25,808 bases of DNA from an uncultured Synergistaceae bacterium. Its GTDB lineage: Bacteria > Synergistota > Synergistia > Synergistales > Dethiosulfovibrionaceae. Position numbers and translations under genes: made by a program. The stretch lies in assembly GCA_902489135.1 (NCBI GenBank), contig CABTYW010000026.1, positions 1 through 25,808 on the forward strand, given 5' to 3'. Shown here in pieces: positions 9,410-16,809 of the stretch (position 1 is the first letter of the stretch; every line of letters begins with the position of its first letter). Under the pieces are notes generated by a model, which was given only the letters and a program-made list of their open reading frames with translations, was not told where the DNA came from and searched no databases.

Positions 9410-9447
9410 AAGCGGAAACGACTTTTAAAAGTCGTTTCCGCTTTTTT
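9410..9447 (+). terminator. Perfect 17-base inverted repeat with T-run
   Basis: Arms at 9410-9426 and 9427-9443 are perfect complements with no unpaired loop bases. On the plus strand six T residues follow (9442-9447). On the minus strand only TTTGT follows. It could stop the minus-strand ABC operon ending at 9569, but the T-run fits plus-strand transcription better, and no plus-strand gene lies just before it. Confidence 0.7.
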
Positions 9448-9568
9448 CATAAACCGCGCTTTTTCCAACGAAGCGATGCGGCCGTGGAGGGCCTTGAGCG
9501 TGGGGCCAGTGGTTTCAGCGCAAAGTTTTTCAAGGGGTGCGGGCCTCTGCGCCGCTGAAAGAGAAAAA

Positions 9569-10363
9569 TCAGCTGAGGAGCATGCGGTCGTTGTCGAGGC
9601 TCTTGTGAAGAGCCCGTTTAAATCGGCACAGAAGGTCTTCCACCGTCGTTTTTCGACGTTCCTCGCCTTTCAGGTCGAAGACAATGCGGCCTCGGTCCAT
9701 CATAATGGTGCGGGAGCCCACCGTCAGTGCCGAACTGATATTGTGAGTGATCATCATGCAGGTGATCCCGTTTTTTTCCACAATACTTTTGGTGAGGTTC
9801 AGGACGATTTCCGCCGTGGCGGGATCGAGAGCGGCCGTGTGCTCGTCGAGAAGGAGAAGCTTGGGCGTTACCAGCGTGGCCATCAGGAGCGTCAGAGCCT
9901 GACGCTGACCTCCCGAAAGAGTGCCCACGCGGCTTTTCATGCGGTTTTCAAGGCCGAGTCCCAGCGCGGCGACACGGTCTCGGAGATATTTTTTTTCCGA
10001 GGCGCGAAGGCCGAAGGGCGAGACCTTTCCCGTATTGCGAAGGTAGGACAACGCGAGGTTTTCCTCCACCGACATGGAAGGCGCCGTTCCCTGCATGGGG
10101 TCCTGAAAAAGGCGTCCGATGCTGTGGGCGCGGCGGTAGTCCTTTTCAAAGGTGATATCCCGGCCGTCAAGGAGGATGTGCCCGGCATCGACGAAAAACG
10201 AGCCGCTGACGGCGTTGAACACCGTAGACTTTCCCGCGCCGTTGGATCCGATGAGCGTGACGAATTCCCCGCGGTCGAGATGAAGGCTGAAATTTTTGAG
10301 AACTTCCTTTTCGCTGACCGTGCCGGGATCGAAGGTCTTGCAGATGTTGTCCAGCGTCAGCAT
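9569..10363 (-). CDS. ABC transporter ATPase (TrpZ-like, probable tryptophan import)
   Basis: ATP-hydrolysing subunit of the T-box-controlled importer; 264 residues. Walker A is GSNGAGKST (39-47). The Q-loop region reads GRLFQDPMQGTAPSMSVEENL, the signature is LSGGQRQALTLLMATL, and Walker B is LLLLDEHTAALDP. The switch histidine is in MMITHNISSAL. The DEHTAALDP form is typical of ATPases paired with PF04392 binding proteins. The ATG at 10363 overlaps the permease stop by 7 bases, showing translational coupling. An inverted-repeat terminator lies about 120 bases downstream. Substrate assignment rests on the T-box and family precedent (TrpXYZ of streptococci), not on this protein. Confidence 0.92.
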   Translation of the reverse strand: MLTLDNICKTFDPGTVSEKEVLKNFSLHLDRGEFVTLIGSNGAGKSTVFNAVSGSFFVDAGHILLDGRDITFEKDYRRAHSIGRLFQDPMQGTAPSMSVEENLALSYLRNTGKVSPFGLRASEKKYLRDRVAALGLGLENRMKSRVGTLSGGQRQALTLLMATLVTPKLLLLDEHTAALDPATAEIVLNLTKSIVEKNGITCMMITHNISSALTVGSRTIMMDRGRIVFDLKGEERRKTTVEDLLCRFKRALHKSLDNDRMLLS

Positions 10364-11271
10364 GGCCGATTCGCCTTCTTTTTCATCTGAAATTTAACGC
10401 GCGCGATCATGACGGGCCATGAGATGGCCACGGCCACAATGAGCGCCGAAAGCAGTTTCAGGTCGTTTGCCGAGATGGAGGAACTGATGGCGAAGGCAAT
10501 GATAACCCAGTAGACGGCGCCGCCCAGCAGCGATGCGACCACGCCGCGCCAAACCGAGGGCCGGCGCATGACACCGGAAATCACCTCGCCGATGATGAGA
10601 GACGCCAGTCCGATGACCACCATGCCCGTTCCCATGGTGATATCGCAGAATTGCTGATACTGGGCGATGAGCGCGCCCGAAAGAGCCGGAAGGGCGTTGG
10701 CGATGCAGAGCCCCACGGTGACGGTGCGCTGCGGATTGATGGACGACGCGCTGACCATGGCGGGATTGTCGCCGGTGGCGCGTATGGAAAGCCCCAGACG
10801 AGTGCGCAAAAAGGCCGTCAGCAGAATTCCGCAGAGTGCGGCGGCGACGACGGCGACCAGCAGTCGGCTCCAGGGCTGAAATGCCGTCGGAAGGGCGGAT
10901 CTGACGCAGGAAAAAACAGTGGGCAGACGCAGCAGCGTCACGTTGGAGCGCCCTCCCATGACGCGCAGATTGATGGAGTACAATCCCGTCATGGTAATAA
11001 TGCCCGCCAGAATGGACTGAATGCGCAGCCTCGTCTGAAGCAGCGCCGAAACCAGGCCGGCCAGCGATCCCGCCATCACCGCGCAGAGCAGCGCGAGGAA
11101 AGGATGCCCCAGCGTGACCAGCGTGGCCGAAACGGCGGCCCCCAGCGTAAAGCTGCCGTCCACGGTCATGTCGGCGATGTTCAGCGTGCGGAAGGACAGG
11201 TACAGTCCCAGCGCCGTCAGGCTGAACAGCAACCCCTGTTCAAGGGCGCCGCGGATCAGAACAAGGCTCAC
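10357..11271 (-). CDS. ABC transporter permease (TrpY-like, probable tryptophan import)
   Basis: Membrane subunit of the BPD_transp_2 (LivH/RbsC-like) family; 304 residues. The translation begins VSLVLIRGALEQGLLFSLTALGLYLSFRTLNIADMTVDGSFTLGAAVSA (shown here only to identify the start), which is the normal N-terminus of permeases paired with ABC_sub_bind proteins. About eight to nine hydrophobic segments follow. GTG 11271 was chosen: GGAGGGG stands just upstream and the GTGA overlaps the stop of the binding-protein gene. A longer reading to 11457 adds an arginine-rich stretch that is a frame artefact. The C-terminus is basic (KFQMKKKANRPC), as expected inside the cell. Confidence 0.9.
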   Translation of the reverse strand: MSLVLIRGALEQGLLFSLTALGLYLSFRTLNIADMTVDGSFTLGAAVSATLVTLGHPFLALLCAVMAGSLAGLVSALLQTRLRIQSILAGIITMTGLYSINLRVMGGRSNVTLLRLPTVFSCVRSALPTAFQPWSRLLVAVVAAALCGILLTAFLRTRLGLSIRATGDNPAMVSASSINPQRTVTVGLCIANALPALSGALIAQYQQFCDITMGTGMVVIGLASLIIGEVISGVMRRPSVWRGVVASLLGGAVYWVIIAFAISSSISANDLKLLSALIVAVAISWPVMIARVKFQMKKKANRPC

Positions 11272-12224
11272 CGAGTCCCCTCCGCGTCTAGGTATTGGGA
11301 GACGTCGATGCCGAGAGCTTTGGCGGTCTCCCCGTTGACCACCACGTCGGAGCCTTTGAGCACCTCGACGGGCGTGTCGGCGATTTTTGCGCCGTTGAGG
11401 ATGCGAATAACCATCTGAGCCGTCTGCCGTCCCAGCTGCGTGTAGTTGATGCCGCACGTGGCCAGTCCGCCGTCGCGGACCAGCGAGTCCACCGCGGCGT
11501 AAACGGGAACGCCGTGCTCTTTGGCAGTCTCGGAAAGCAGCGGCATGGCTACGGCCACAGTGTTGTCGTCGGGAACGAAGAGCGCATCCACTTTACCCAT
11601 CAGTGAGTTGACGGCGGGAACCACTTCAGCGCTGGAAGAGACGACGGCCTCGCGGCATTCCATGCCGCGCGCCTTAAGCGCGGCTTCAGCCTTGCGCACC
11701 GTGTTGACAGAATTGGCTTCGGCGGTATTGTAAACAATGCCGAAAATTTTCAGCCCCGGCGTCAGCTCCTCAGCCAGATCGAAGACCTTGGAGGGCTGCA
11801 TGGCGTCGGAGACGCCGGTGACGTTGTGTTCGGGGTGCCCGGGATCTTTGACAAGCCCCGCGGCCACGGGGTCGGAAACGGCGGAGAAGACCACGGGAAT
11901 GGTCTCCGAAGCCGCGGCGGCTCCCTGAGCGGCCGGCGTGGCGATGGGAACAATGACGTCGACGCCGCGGGAAACGAACTTTTGACAGATGGTGCTGATC
12001 ATCTGAGGCGAATTTTGTCCGTTCTGGTAGTCCACCTCCAGGACATCGGCGCCGAAGCCCGAACGGTTCAGTTCGTCCATAACGGCCGTCCTGATCTCGT
12101 CAAGCGACGGATGCTCCACCAGCTGGATAATGCCGACGACGCGCTTTTGAGCGGCAAAGAGCGAAGCGTTCAGCGAGAACAGAACGCACAGAGCGACGAA
12201 AAGCCGTGAGAAATGTTTTTTCAT
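11268..12224 (-). CDS. ABC substrate-binding protein, PF04392 family (TrpX-like)
   Basis: Periplasmic binding protein of the importer; 318 residues. Residues 1-24 form a signal peptide (MKKHFSRLFVALCVLFSLNA...) with an LFAAQ-type cleavage region. No cysteine follows, so it is soluble rather than the lipoprotein seen in Gram-positive relatives. The mature part shows the ABC_sub_bind pattern: VVGIIQLVEHPSLDEIR, VDVIVPIATPAAQ, IPVVFSAVSDPVAAGLV and NVTGVSDAMQP. It ends with the family-typical ADTPVEVLKGSDVVVN segment. GAGG lies nine bases before the ATG. It is the first large gene after a tryptophan-type T-box, so tryptophan or a precursor such as indole or anthranilate is the likely ligand (inference). 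Confidence 0.92.
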   Translation of the reverse strand: MKKHFSRLFVALCVLFSLNASLFAAQKRVVGIIQLVEHPSLDEIRTAVMDELNRSGFGADVLEVDYQNGQNSPQMISTICQKFVSRGVDVIVPIATPAAQGAAAASETIPVVFSAVSDPVAAGLVKDPGHPEHNVTGVSDAMQPSKVFDLAEELTPGLKIFGIVYNTAEANSVNTVRKAEAALKARGMECREAVVSSSAEVVPAVNSLMGKVDALFVPDDNTVAVAMPLLSETAKEHGVPVYAAVDSLVRDGGLATCGINYTQLGRQTAQMVIRILNGAKIADTPVEVLKGSDVVVNGETAKALGIDVSQYLDAEGTR

Positions 12225-12245
12225 GAGACGTGACCTCTTTCTTTT

Positions 12246-12407
12246 TTAGAGAGTTGTTTTTGAGTTGCGCGGGTGAGTTCTTTGGACAGGGAACCCACCG
12301 AGACAGACGCCTGAGGCGTCCCAAAAGGAAGACTGAAGGCCCCGGAAGCCGGAGGTGCCGCGCCATCGCCCCGTGGCCGAATTGGCTGAAGTGAAAGAGT
12401 TTTTCAT
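12246..12407 (-). CDS. Unrecognised small ORF in the T-box operon (53 aa)
   Basis: A 53-codon frame starts at ATG 12407, nine bases after AAAGGAG, and stops 21 bases before the binding-protein start. It lies after the T-box terminator, so it is transcribed only on readthrough. The product (begins MKNSFTSANSATGRWRGTSG, ends RTHPRNSKTTL) has two tryptophans, one cysteine, no membrane segment and no signal peptide. I recognise no family. Arguments for a real gene are the strong ribosome site and the tight spacing. Against it are the unusual, Gly/Ser/Arg-rich composition and an internal perfect palindrome (GACGCCTGAGGCGTC). It could be a leader peptide that couples translation to the binding protein, or chance. 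Confidence 0.4.
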   Translation of the reverse strand: MKNSFTSANSATGRWRGTSGFRGLQSSFWDASGVCLGGFPVQRTHPRNSKTTL

Positions 12408-12443
12408 TTCAAAGTCTCCTTTCCGGCGAAATAAAGAAAATAC

Positions 12444-12485
12444 AAAAAAGACCTGCCCATGAACGAATGCGTTCAAGGACAGGTC
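12444..12485 (-). terminator. T-box regulated terminator
   Basis: A 16-pair stem with one mismatch (12450-12485, 4-base loop) is followed by six T residues (12444-12449). Its 5' arm contains the bases needed by the antiterminator. This is the conditional stop of the T-box. Confidence 0.92.
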
Positions 12486-12690
12486 CGGTACGGCCTGCGG
12501 TGCCACCTTGATTGCCTCCGACGAAGGAGACCTCTTTGCGGGATGCCGACACATCCCCGCTCTGTGACGGGAGCACCCGTCGAACCCTACTGGATGAAAT
12601 TTTTCGGATTCGCCCTCAGCGGCCCATTTGTCCCCGCCGCATTTCTGCCGAAATCTCAGCGTCTTCGGCTCTCTGTGAGCGCGTACGGTG
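12444..12690 (-). ncRNA. T-box riboswitch, predicted tryptophan specificity
   Basis: On the minus strand the leader contains AAGGTGGCACCGC (12497-12509), the T-box sequence. Stem I is closed by CGCGCTC (from 12683) with GAGGGCG (to 12611). It holds AGAGAG, GCTG and a specifier region reading ACAAA-TGG-GCCGCTGAG, giving TGG (Trp) at 12624-12626. The T-box bulge TGGC pairs with an uncharged acceptor end GCCA, matching the G73 discriminator of bacterial tRNA-Trp. The antiterminator is traceable: TCAAGG pairs with CCTTGA and GCAGGCC with GG-A-CCTGT, leaving the 7-base bulge TGGCACC. It uses the 5' arm of the terminator, so the two exclude each other. Uncharged tRNA-Trp should switch on the transporter genes. 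Confidence 0.9.
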
Positions 12691-12735
12691 GTTTTATTTC
12701 CGCTTCAACGGTTTAAATTTTCAATTCATAGCGCC

Positions 12736-12763
12736 ATTAAATCACATTTGGCTGAAAATGCAA
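12736..12763 (-). promoter_or_regulatory. Promoter of the T-box transporter operon
   Basis: TTGCAT (12758-12763) and TTTAAT (12736-12741) are 16 bases apart on the minus strand, and TGA precedes the -10 (extended -10). Initiation near 12729 starts the RNA shortly before stem I of the T-box. Confidence 0.55.
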
Positions 12764-12826
12764 GAGCGTTCGTTAAAAACATCCGCCCTCTGCAAAATTG
12801 CCGTTTCATCAATCCCCTTCAGGCGA

Positions 12827-12832
12827 TATAAT
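12827..12832 (+). promoter_or_regulatory. -10 box of the rrf2-larBE promoter
   Basis: A perfect TATAAT lies 28 bases before the Rrf2 start. The hexamer 17 bases upstream (TTTCAT, 12804-12809) is a poor -35, suggesting dependence on an activator or control by the Rrf2 protein itself (inference). Confidence 0.5.
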
Positions 12833-12859
12833 AAAAACAGTGCCTAAGGAGGGAAAATT

Positions 12860-13315
12860 ATGCTTGTCTCGACAAAAGGCCGTTATGCTTTGCGGGTTCT
12901 GGTGGATCTGGCCCAGCACGCCGACGCCGGCTATGTGCCGCTGAAGGTCATTGCCGCAAGGCAGGACATCTCCGAAAAATATCTGGAAGCCGTGCTTCGG
13001 GCGCTGGTGCGCTCTCGGATCATCAAAGGCATTCGCGGAAAAGGCGGAGGCTACATGCTGGCCGTTCCCGCCGCCGAGCTCACTTTGGGGCGTGTGCTTC
13101 GCCTTACGGAACCGTCACTGGGAACCGTGAGCTGTCTTGCCGGCGGAAGCGAAAAGTGTCCCAACGCCGCCAGCTGTCCGACCCTGCCCATGTGGAAAAA
13201 TCTGGACGCCCTGATTCTCAATTACCTTGACAGCCATACCGTCGCCGATCTGATGGGTGACGGCGGGGCGTCCCTGGGCGGCGCTTCCGGCGGAAAAGCG
13301 GAAGCCGTGCGTTAG
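12860..13315 (+). CDS. Rrf2 family transcriptional regulator with three cysteines
   Basis: DNA-binding dimeric regulator of the Rrf2 family (PF02082); 151 residues. The N-terminus MLVSTKGRYALRVLVDLAQH is the classic winged-helix start. ISEKYLEAVLRALVRSRII is the recognition region, and GIRGKGGGYMLA the wing. Cysteines at 92, 100 and 106 (spacing C-x7-C-x5-C) fall where IscR and NsrR bind their Fe-S cluster, though the spacing differs from IscR (x5, x5). It therefore may sense iron-sulfur status, redox or NO; CymR-like cysteine control is less likely because CymR lacks such a triad. AAGGAGG precedes the ATG. It is followed by larB and larE on the same strand, which it may regulate. Confidence 0.9.
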   Translation: MLVSTKGRYALRVLVDLAQHADAGYVPLKVIAARQDISEKYLEAVLRALVRSRIIKGIRGKGGGYMLAVPAAELTLGRVLRLTEPSLGTVSCLAGGSEKCPNAASCPTLPMWKNLDALILNYLDSHTVADLMGDGGASLGGASGGKAEAVR

Positions 13316-13344
13316 AGAATTCCCGCGGGGTACGGGAATTCTTT
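13316..13344 (+). terminator. Weak terminator or attenuator between rrf2 and larB
   Basis: Perfect 10-base arms AGAATTCCCG (13316-13325) and CGGGAATTCT (13333-13342) begin right after the rrf2 stop, but only three T residues follow. A second hairpin (CCCCTCG-TTCT-CGAGGGG, 13350-13367) lies just downstream without a T-run. Transcription probably continues into larB at reduced level. Confidence 0.5.
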
Positions 13345-13397
13345 CATAACCCCTCGTTCTCGAGGGGGCAAAACCCACCACGAAAAAGGACGGAGCG

Positions 13398-14201
13398 GTG
13401 AACGGAATGAATACAGCGGCAAAACGGCTTCTTGAAGGCGTGCGCGACGGAAAAATCGGCGTCGATGAGGCGCTGCTGGCGCTGAAAGAGGCACCCTACG
13501 AGGACATCGGCTTCGCGAAAATCGACCTCCATCGTCGGCTTCGCAAGGGAACCTCCGAGGTCATTTACGGCGCGGGAAAGACGCCTGAGCAAATTGCGGG
13601 CATTCTCCGCGTCATGGCCTCCCATGGCCAGAAAAACGTGATCATTACGCGGATTGACGCCGATTGTGCCGCGAAGGTAAGTCGGGATTTTCCCATAGAG
13701 TACCATGCCGATGCACGGCTGGCGCTGGCGGGCGGTTTTCCCCAGTGCGACGGCATCGGTACCGTCGTCGTCGCCACAGGCGGCACCAGCGACATTCCCG
13801 TGGCGGAGGAAGCCGCTCTGACGGCGCGGATGCTGGGCAGCGAAGTGCTTCGCCTTTATGACGTGGGCGTGGCGGGGCTGCACCGCACGTTGTCCCATCT
13901 CGACGAAATCATGAGCGCATCGGTGATCATCACCGTGGCCGGCATGGAGGGCGCTCTGGCCAGCGTTATCGGCGGATTGGCGGACTGTCCCGTGGTGGCC
14001 GTGCCCACCAGCGTAGGCTACGGCGCCTCCTTCGGCGGAGTTTCGGCGCTGCTTTCCATGCTCAACTCCTGCGCCAGCGGCGTGACGGTGGTGAATATCG
14101 ACAACGGTTTCGGCGCCGGCTACTTTGCCAACCTCATCAACCACATGGCGCCTCGGCGGGAAGGAAGAATCGATCATGGACGAACTGCATCTCAAGAATG
14201 A
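13398..14201 (+). CDS. larB: LarB, nickel-pincer nucleotide cofactor biosynthesis
   Basis: LarB carboxylates and hydrolyses nicotinic acid adenine dinucleotide to the dicarboxylated mononucleotide, the first step to the Ni-pincer cofactor of lactate racemase and related LarA enzymes. It has 267 residues. The N-terminal part matches LarB (AKIDLHRRLRKGTSEVIYGAGKTPEQIAGI region). The C-terminal half is a PurE (AIR carboxylase)-like domain with VVVATGGTSDIPVAEEAA, YDVGVAGLHR, IITVAGMEGALASVIGGL and VPTSVGYGASFGG. The GTG at 13398 has AAGGA seven bases upstream; an ATG at 13407 is an alternative. The 3' end overlaps larE by 26 bases, so the two are coupled. Confidence 0.93.
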   Translation: MNGMNTAAKRLLEGVRDGKIGVDEALLALKEAPYEDIGFAKIDLHRRLRKGTSEVIYGAGKTPEQIAGILRVMASHGQKNVIITRIDADCAAKVSRDFPIEYHADARLALAGGFPQCDGIGTVVVATGGTSDIPVAEEAALTARMLGSEVLRLYDVGVAGLHRTLSHLDEIMSASVIITVAGMEGALASVIGGLADCPVVAVPTSVGYGASFGGVSALLSMLNSCASGVTVVNIDNGFGAGYFANLINHMAPRREGRIDHGRTASQE

Positions 14202-14985
14202 AAAATTGAAGGAACTGCTGCGCCGCTGCCGGTCAGTGGCCGTGGCCTTTTCAGGCGGAGTGGATTCGGCTTTTCTGCTGCAAACCGCCCGTGACGTTCT
14301 TGGAGACCGCTGCGTTGCCGTGACTGCCGCCGCGGCGATTTTCCCCGCCCGCGAGGCGGAAGAAGCCAAAGAATTCTGCGCTTCGCGCGGAATTCGCCAG
14401 GAGATTTTTTCCTTTGACGCTCTGGGCGCGGAGAATTTCAGGGATAACCCGCCCGACCGCTGTTATCTGTGCAAGCGGCGCCTCTTCGGCGGCATCCTCC
14501 GGCAGGCCGCCCGACTGGGTCTGGCGTGCGTGGCCGACGGCAGCAACCTTGACGACCTGGGCGATTACCGTCCCGGCCTTCAAGCCATCGCCGAGCTGGG
14601 CATCAAAAGCCCTCTGCGCGAGGCCGGACTGACCAAGGACGACATTCGGGCGCTTTCAAAGGAACTGAACCTGCCCACGTGGAACAAGCCGTCTTGCGCC
14701 TGTCTGGCGTCGCGCTTCGTCTATGGCGAAAGGATCACCGAAGAAAAGCTGAAAATGATCGATCGCGCCGAAAACTGTCTTGCGGATCTGGGATTTCGCC
14801 AGAGGCGCGTCCGCCTTCACGGCAGTTTGGCGCGCATTGAAGTGCTGCCGGACCAAATTCCTCTGGCGGTGACGTTTCGGGAAACCATTGCCGCTGAATT
14901 GTCGAAAATCGGTTTTTCCTACGCGGCGCTCGATCTCAGGGGATTTCGAAGCGGCAGCATGAACGAAACTCTCGATAAACACTGA
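14176..14985 (+). CDS. larE: LarE, sulfur transferase for the nickel-pincer cofactor
   Basis: LarE adenylylates the LarB product and inserts sulfur; it is an ATP pyrophosphatase-fold protein of 269 residues. The PP-loop SGGVDS is at 26-31. NPPDRCYLCKRRLF (about 91-104) and ADGSNLDDLGDYRPG are family hallmarks. Cys176, in PSCACLASRF, has the same number as the sacrificial cysteine described in the Lactobacillus plantarum enzyme. An extra Cys174 makes a C-x-C, so this may be the iron-sulfur type of LarE that recycles sulfur instead of destroying its cysteine (inference). ATG 14176 starts inside larB; a reading from 14125 is not supported. A strong terminator follows, so larC and larA are not in this operon. 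Confidence 0.94.
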   Translation: MDELHLKNEKLKELLRRCRSVAVAFSGGVDSAFLLQTARDVLGDRCVAVTAAAAIFPAREAEEAKEFCASRGIRQEIFSFDALGAENFRDNPPDRCYLCKRRLFGGILRQAARLGLACVADGSNLDDLGDYRPGLQAIAELGIKSPLREAGLTKDDIRALSKELNLPTWNKPSCACLASRFVYGERITEEKLKMIDRAENCLADLGFRQRRVRLHGSLARIEVLPDQIPLAVTFRETIAAELSKIGFSYAALDLRGFRSGSMNETLDKH

Positions 14986-15002
14986 AACATCGCAAAATCA
15001 AA

Positions 15003-15045
15003 GGGACGTCGGCGAAAGCGGCTGCTTTCGCCGACGTCCCTGAAT
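15003..15045. terminator. Bidirectional terminator between larE and the amidohydrolase gene
   Basis: Perfect 17-base arms (15003-15019 and 15024-15040) with a 4-base loop. The plus strand continues TGAATTTTTG and the minus strand TTTGATTTTG. It sits between convergent genes and can serve both. Confidence 0.8.
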
Positions 15046-15068
15046 TTTTGAAGGAGACAAAAAGTCCC

Positions 15069-16685
15069 TCAGGCGCTCCAGATAATATGGCCGGCCGCCA
15101 TGGTCATGACGGGTTTGATGCCGGGAATTTCCATGGGATCGCAGCTGAAAATATCACGGTTCAGCACCGTCAGGTCGGCATCGAAGCCGACTTTGAGGCG
15201 CCCTCTGCGGTTTTCGCAGAACTGCACGTAAGCGCTCCCGACGGTATAAGCGTCGACGGCGGAACATACATCGACGCATTCCTTCGGGAAAAATCCGCCT
15301 TGGGGTTCCCCGTTTTTATCCTTTCGGGTCACGGCCGAGTAAATATTGGGGAAGGGACTGCAGTCTTCCACGGGCGCATCGGTGCCGTAGGCGACGCGGC
15401 CTCCAAGCTCTTCAACGGTTCTGAAGGCATAGGAAGTGGAGGAAAGCCCGGGGCCGCATCGGCTGACCACGATGTGCATGTCACAGTCGAGAAAAATCGG
15501 CTGGTAGAACACGGGAATGCGGTCTTCGGCGATGCGTTCGAGCAGCGGCACGTCGGTGATCTGACAGTGAATCAGGCCGTGGCGCAACGGGTTGTGGCCG
15601 CGCAACACCTTTTCGTAGGATTGAAGAGTCCGTTCCACGGCGCCGTCGCCGATGGCGTGAGTCACCACTTGGATCCCCGCCTTATCGGCCAGAGCGCAGA
15701 ACTGATCCATGACTTCCGGCGAAAGAGACTCCACGCCGAAGTTACCGGGATCGTCCAAATAGGGGCGGCGCATCAGCGCGGTTCGTGCGCCGAGAGAGCC
15801 GTCTTTGAACAGTTTCAGCGATCCCCGGGGGGACAGCAGCTCATGGGGGGCGAAGGCGCCGAATTCACCGTTCAGAAACGCGCGAAAGTCGTCAACGCTG
15901 TGAAAGGACATTTGAGGATGATAGCGCAGTTTCCCCCGTCCGTTCTCGTAGAATCGGCTGATCAGGCCGATCAGGCGGCCGTAGTCGTCGCCGAACTGCC
16001 CGACGTCGTTGGACTGCACGGCAGTCAGCCCCACGGAAGCCGCGTAGTTCGAAGCTTCGGCGAACATGTTCTCATATTCCTCATCGGTGGGCTGAGGGAA
16101 AATGGCCGAAAGAGGCGCGCAGGCCTTCTCGGCGAAAATTCCGCTGGGATAGCCGTCGGCTTCGAGTTCAATTTTTCCGCCGGGAATTTGAGGCGAAAAA
16201 CGATGGAGACCGCACATCTCAATGGCCTTGGTGTTGGCGGCGGCAATGTGGCCGCAGACCCGCTTCAGCACGATGGGAATTTCAGTTGAGATGCGGTCCA
16301 GGTCATGGCGGTCGGGAATTCTCTTTTCGCCGACGAAGAGGTCCTGATTCCAGCCGACGCCGAAGATGCCGCCGCGGCAGTCTTCAGGGCGTTGAGCCAT
16401 AAAGCGCCGTCCTCTTTCGACCAGTTCGTCTGCGGAACGGACGCCGTGCAGGTCAATCTGCGCAAGATACCGCCCGATGGCCAGCAGGTGCATATGACTG
16501 TCATTCAGACCGGGGATCACCGTCCGTCCGCCGCAGTCGAAAAATTCCGCGCCCGTCCCGGCGGAGTTGCGCACTTCGTCCTCGGTTCCCACGGCGGTGA
16601 TGGTGCCGTTTTCGATGCAGAGCGCCCGGGCAAAACGGTGACGTTCAACGTAAATTTTGCCGTTGAGCAGGACCAATTTTTTCAC
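15069..16685 (-). CDS. YtcJ-like metal-dependent amidohydrolase (PF07969)
   Basis: Predicted cytosolic hydrolase of the amidohydrolase superfamily, YtcJ/exoenzyme-regulatory branch; 538 residues. It starts with the small beta-sandwich (VKKLVLLNGKIYV...IENGTITAVG). Metal ligands are visible as HMH (64-66) in IPGLNDSHMHLL, a lysine in LKLFKDGSLGARTA, histidines in THAIGDGAVE and LIHCQITD, and the aspartate in AYGTDAPVED. The GTG at 16685 was chosen because AGGAGG lies eight bases upstream. No signal peptide. Relatives act on N-acyl, formyl or other amide substrates, but the substrate cannot be inferred. It is the third gene of a unit with the permease and a second amidohydrolase of similar size and motifs, probably an old duplication. 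Confidence 0.9.
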   Translation of the reverse strand: MKKLVLLNGKIYVERHRFARALCIENGTITAVGTEDEVRNSAGTGAEFFDCGGRTVIPGLNDSHMHLLAIGRYLAQIDLHGVRSADELVERGRRFMAQRPEDCRGGIFGVGWNQDLFVGEKRIPDRHDLDRISTEIPIVLKRVCGHIAAANTKAIEMCGLHRFSPQIPGGKIELEADGYPSGIFAEKACAPLSAIFPQPTDEEYENMFAEASNYAASVGLTAVQSNDVGQFGDDYGRLIGLISRFYENGRGKLRYHPQMSFHSVDDFRAFLNGEFGAFAPHELLSPRGSLKLFKDGSLGARTALMRRPYLDDPGNFGVESLSPEVMDQFCALADKAGIQVVTHAIGDGAVERTLQSYEKVLRGHNPLRHGLIHCQITDVPLLERIAEDRIPVFYQPIFLDCDMHIVVSRCGPGLSSTSYAFRTVEELGGRVAYGTDAPVEDCSPFPNIYSAVTRKDKNGEPQGGFFPKECVDVCSAVDAYTVGSAYVQFCENRRGRLKVGFDADLTVLNRDIFSCDPMEIPGIKPVMTMAAGHIIWSA

Positions 16686-16809
16686 AGTTCTGACCTCCTG
16701 AGGGCCAACGTGCCGACACACAAACCGACACGTTCGTCTGAATAAAAGGGTGAAACGGAAACGGCTCTCCCATTTGATGAAGCGAAATCAGCGGAGAATA
16801 AACGGAACG

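Noticed and set aside
9341..10390. Plus-strand open frame of 349 codons
   Set aside because: It is antisense to the ABC ATPase with its Walker motifs, and begins before a perfect terminator hairpin.
15048..16289. Plus-strand open frame of 413 codons
   Set aside because: It is the antisense shadow of the amidohydrolase gene, whose catalytic motifs are all on the minus strand.
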